Assembly (NCBI RefSeq): GCF_031157255.1
Contig: NZ_JAVIFX010000009.1
Span: 1-64,000 of the forward strand
From: Bradyrhizobium sp. LHD-71
GTDB lineage: Bacteria > Pseudomonadota > Alphaproteobacteria > Rhizobiales > Xanthobacteraceae
Reading direction: 5' to 3'
Length of the DNA: 64,000 nucleotides
The translations under genes and the position numbers were made by a program. The notes under the pieces were generated by a model, which ran no database searches, was not told where the DNA came from, and was given only the letters and a program-made list of their open reading frames with translations. Positions 63,870-64,000 of the stretch are shown here, piece after piece; positions within the stretch are counted from its first letter, which is position 1, and each line of letters opens with the position of its first letter.

Positions 63870-64000
63870 GCGCATTCAGCCCGGCGGCTCGCCAATGGCG
63901 GTTGCCAGCAGGCCGGTTGAAATATTTTCGCTGCCAATCGCCAAGTGGCGATCGTTTCATTTCCTTTTCGGCCGATGAATTGGCGCAGACTCGCCTGCCG
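63870..64000. other. Right-edge intergenic sequence
   Basis: Nothing beyond the hairpin has coding support before the window ends. Confidence 0.4.

Noticed and set aside
1-64000. CRISPR arrays, tRNA or rRNA genes
   Set aside because: I saw no regularly spaced direct repeats, and no sequence with tRNA or rRNA hallmarks anywhere in the window.
1-64000. Wzy polymerase or Wzx flippase
   Set aside because: The polytopic proteins either fit ABC-2 permease, WecA-like or GT-C-like layouts; none resembles Wzx or Wzy clearly, and a Wzm/Wzt pair is present.

Overview
This window looks like a chromosomal piece from a GC-rich alphaproteobacterium, most likely Bradyrhizobium or a close relative. The reasons are codon use, the pairing of Bug-type solute-binding proteins with MarR/TetR regulators, a REP-like hairpin repeat near 59.96-60.03 kb, and a QuiNAc/fucose/rhamnose O-antigen gene set of rhizobial type. 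The genus is an inference, because no rRNA or housekeeping marker is present.

Region 1 (1-9.5 kb) is an accessory catabolic and regulatory patch with signs of decay. It has a CDS cut by the left edge, a conserved small hypothetical gene, a frameshifted tyrosine-recombinase remnant, an O-methyltransferase, two orphan Bug solute-binding proteins, a MarR regulator with tandem operator-like repeats, the tail of a CaiB/BaiF CoA-transferase pseudogene, a Baeyer-Villiger-type flavin monooxygenase coupled to a TetR regulator, and an M20 metallopeptidase.

Region 2 (9.5-62.2 kb) is a large cell-surface polysaccharide locus, most likely LPS O-antigen. Nucleotide-sugar supply is visible for GDP-fucose (two Gmd-family proteins and a GDP-fucose synthase, with a GDP-mannose hydrolase), dTDP-L-rhamnose (rfbB-C-D-A), UDP-QuiNAc-type sugars (membrane 4,6-dehydratase plus a 4-reductase/epimerase-like protein), a DegT aminotransferase product, and UDP-galacturonate (lpsL-type epimerase). 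A WecA/WbpL-like membrane transferase probably primes the lipid carrier. A Wzm/Wzt ABC exporter with a C-terminal carbohydrate-recognition extension probably exports the finished chain; no Wzy or Wzx is seen. Glycosyltransferases include several GT2 enzymes, two large fusion enzymes, four GT-C-like membrane proteins and a GtrB-like polyprenyl-phosphate glycosyltransferase. The locus is unusually rich in SAM methyltransferases (about a dozen), which suggests a heavily O-methylated glycan.

The most unusual part is 22.3-35.3 kb. An unassigned module of about 80-100 residues, with the signature GRYSHW...SDNSDPNTNGR, recurs in four different proteins there: at the C-terminus of two methyltransferases, at the N-terminus of a third, and in degenerate form in the middle of a 1295-residue asparagine-synthetase/GT4 fusion. 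The same stretch carries a paralogous methyltransferase pair and a decayed second copy of the 5' end of the asparagine-synthetase gene. This points to a locus growing by duplication and domain shuffling.

Region 3 (60-64 kb) holds two phytanoyl-CoA-dioxygenase-family oxygenases, each followed by a strong hairpin, flanking a GtrB-like transferase and a GntR regulator with a palindromic operator candidate.
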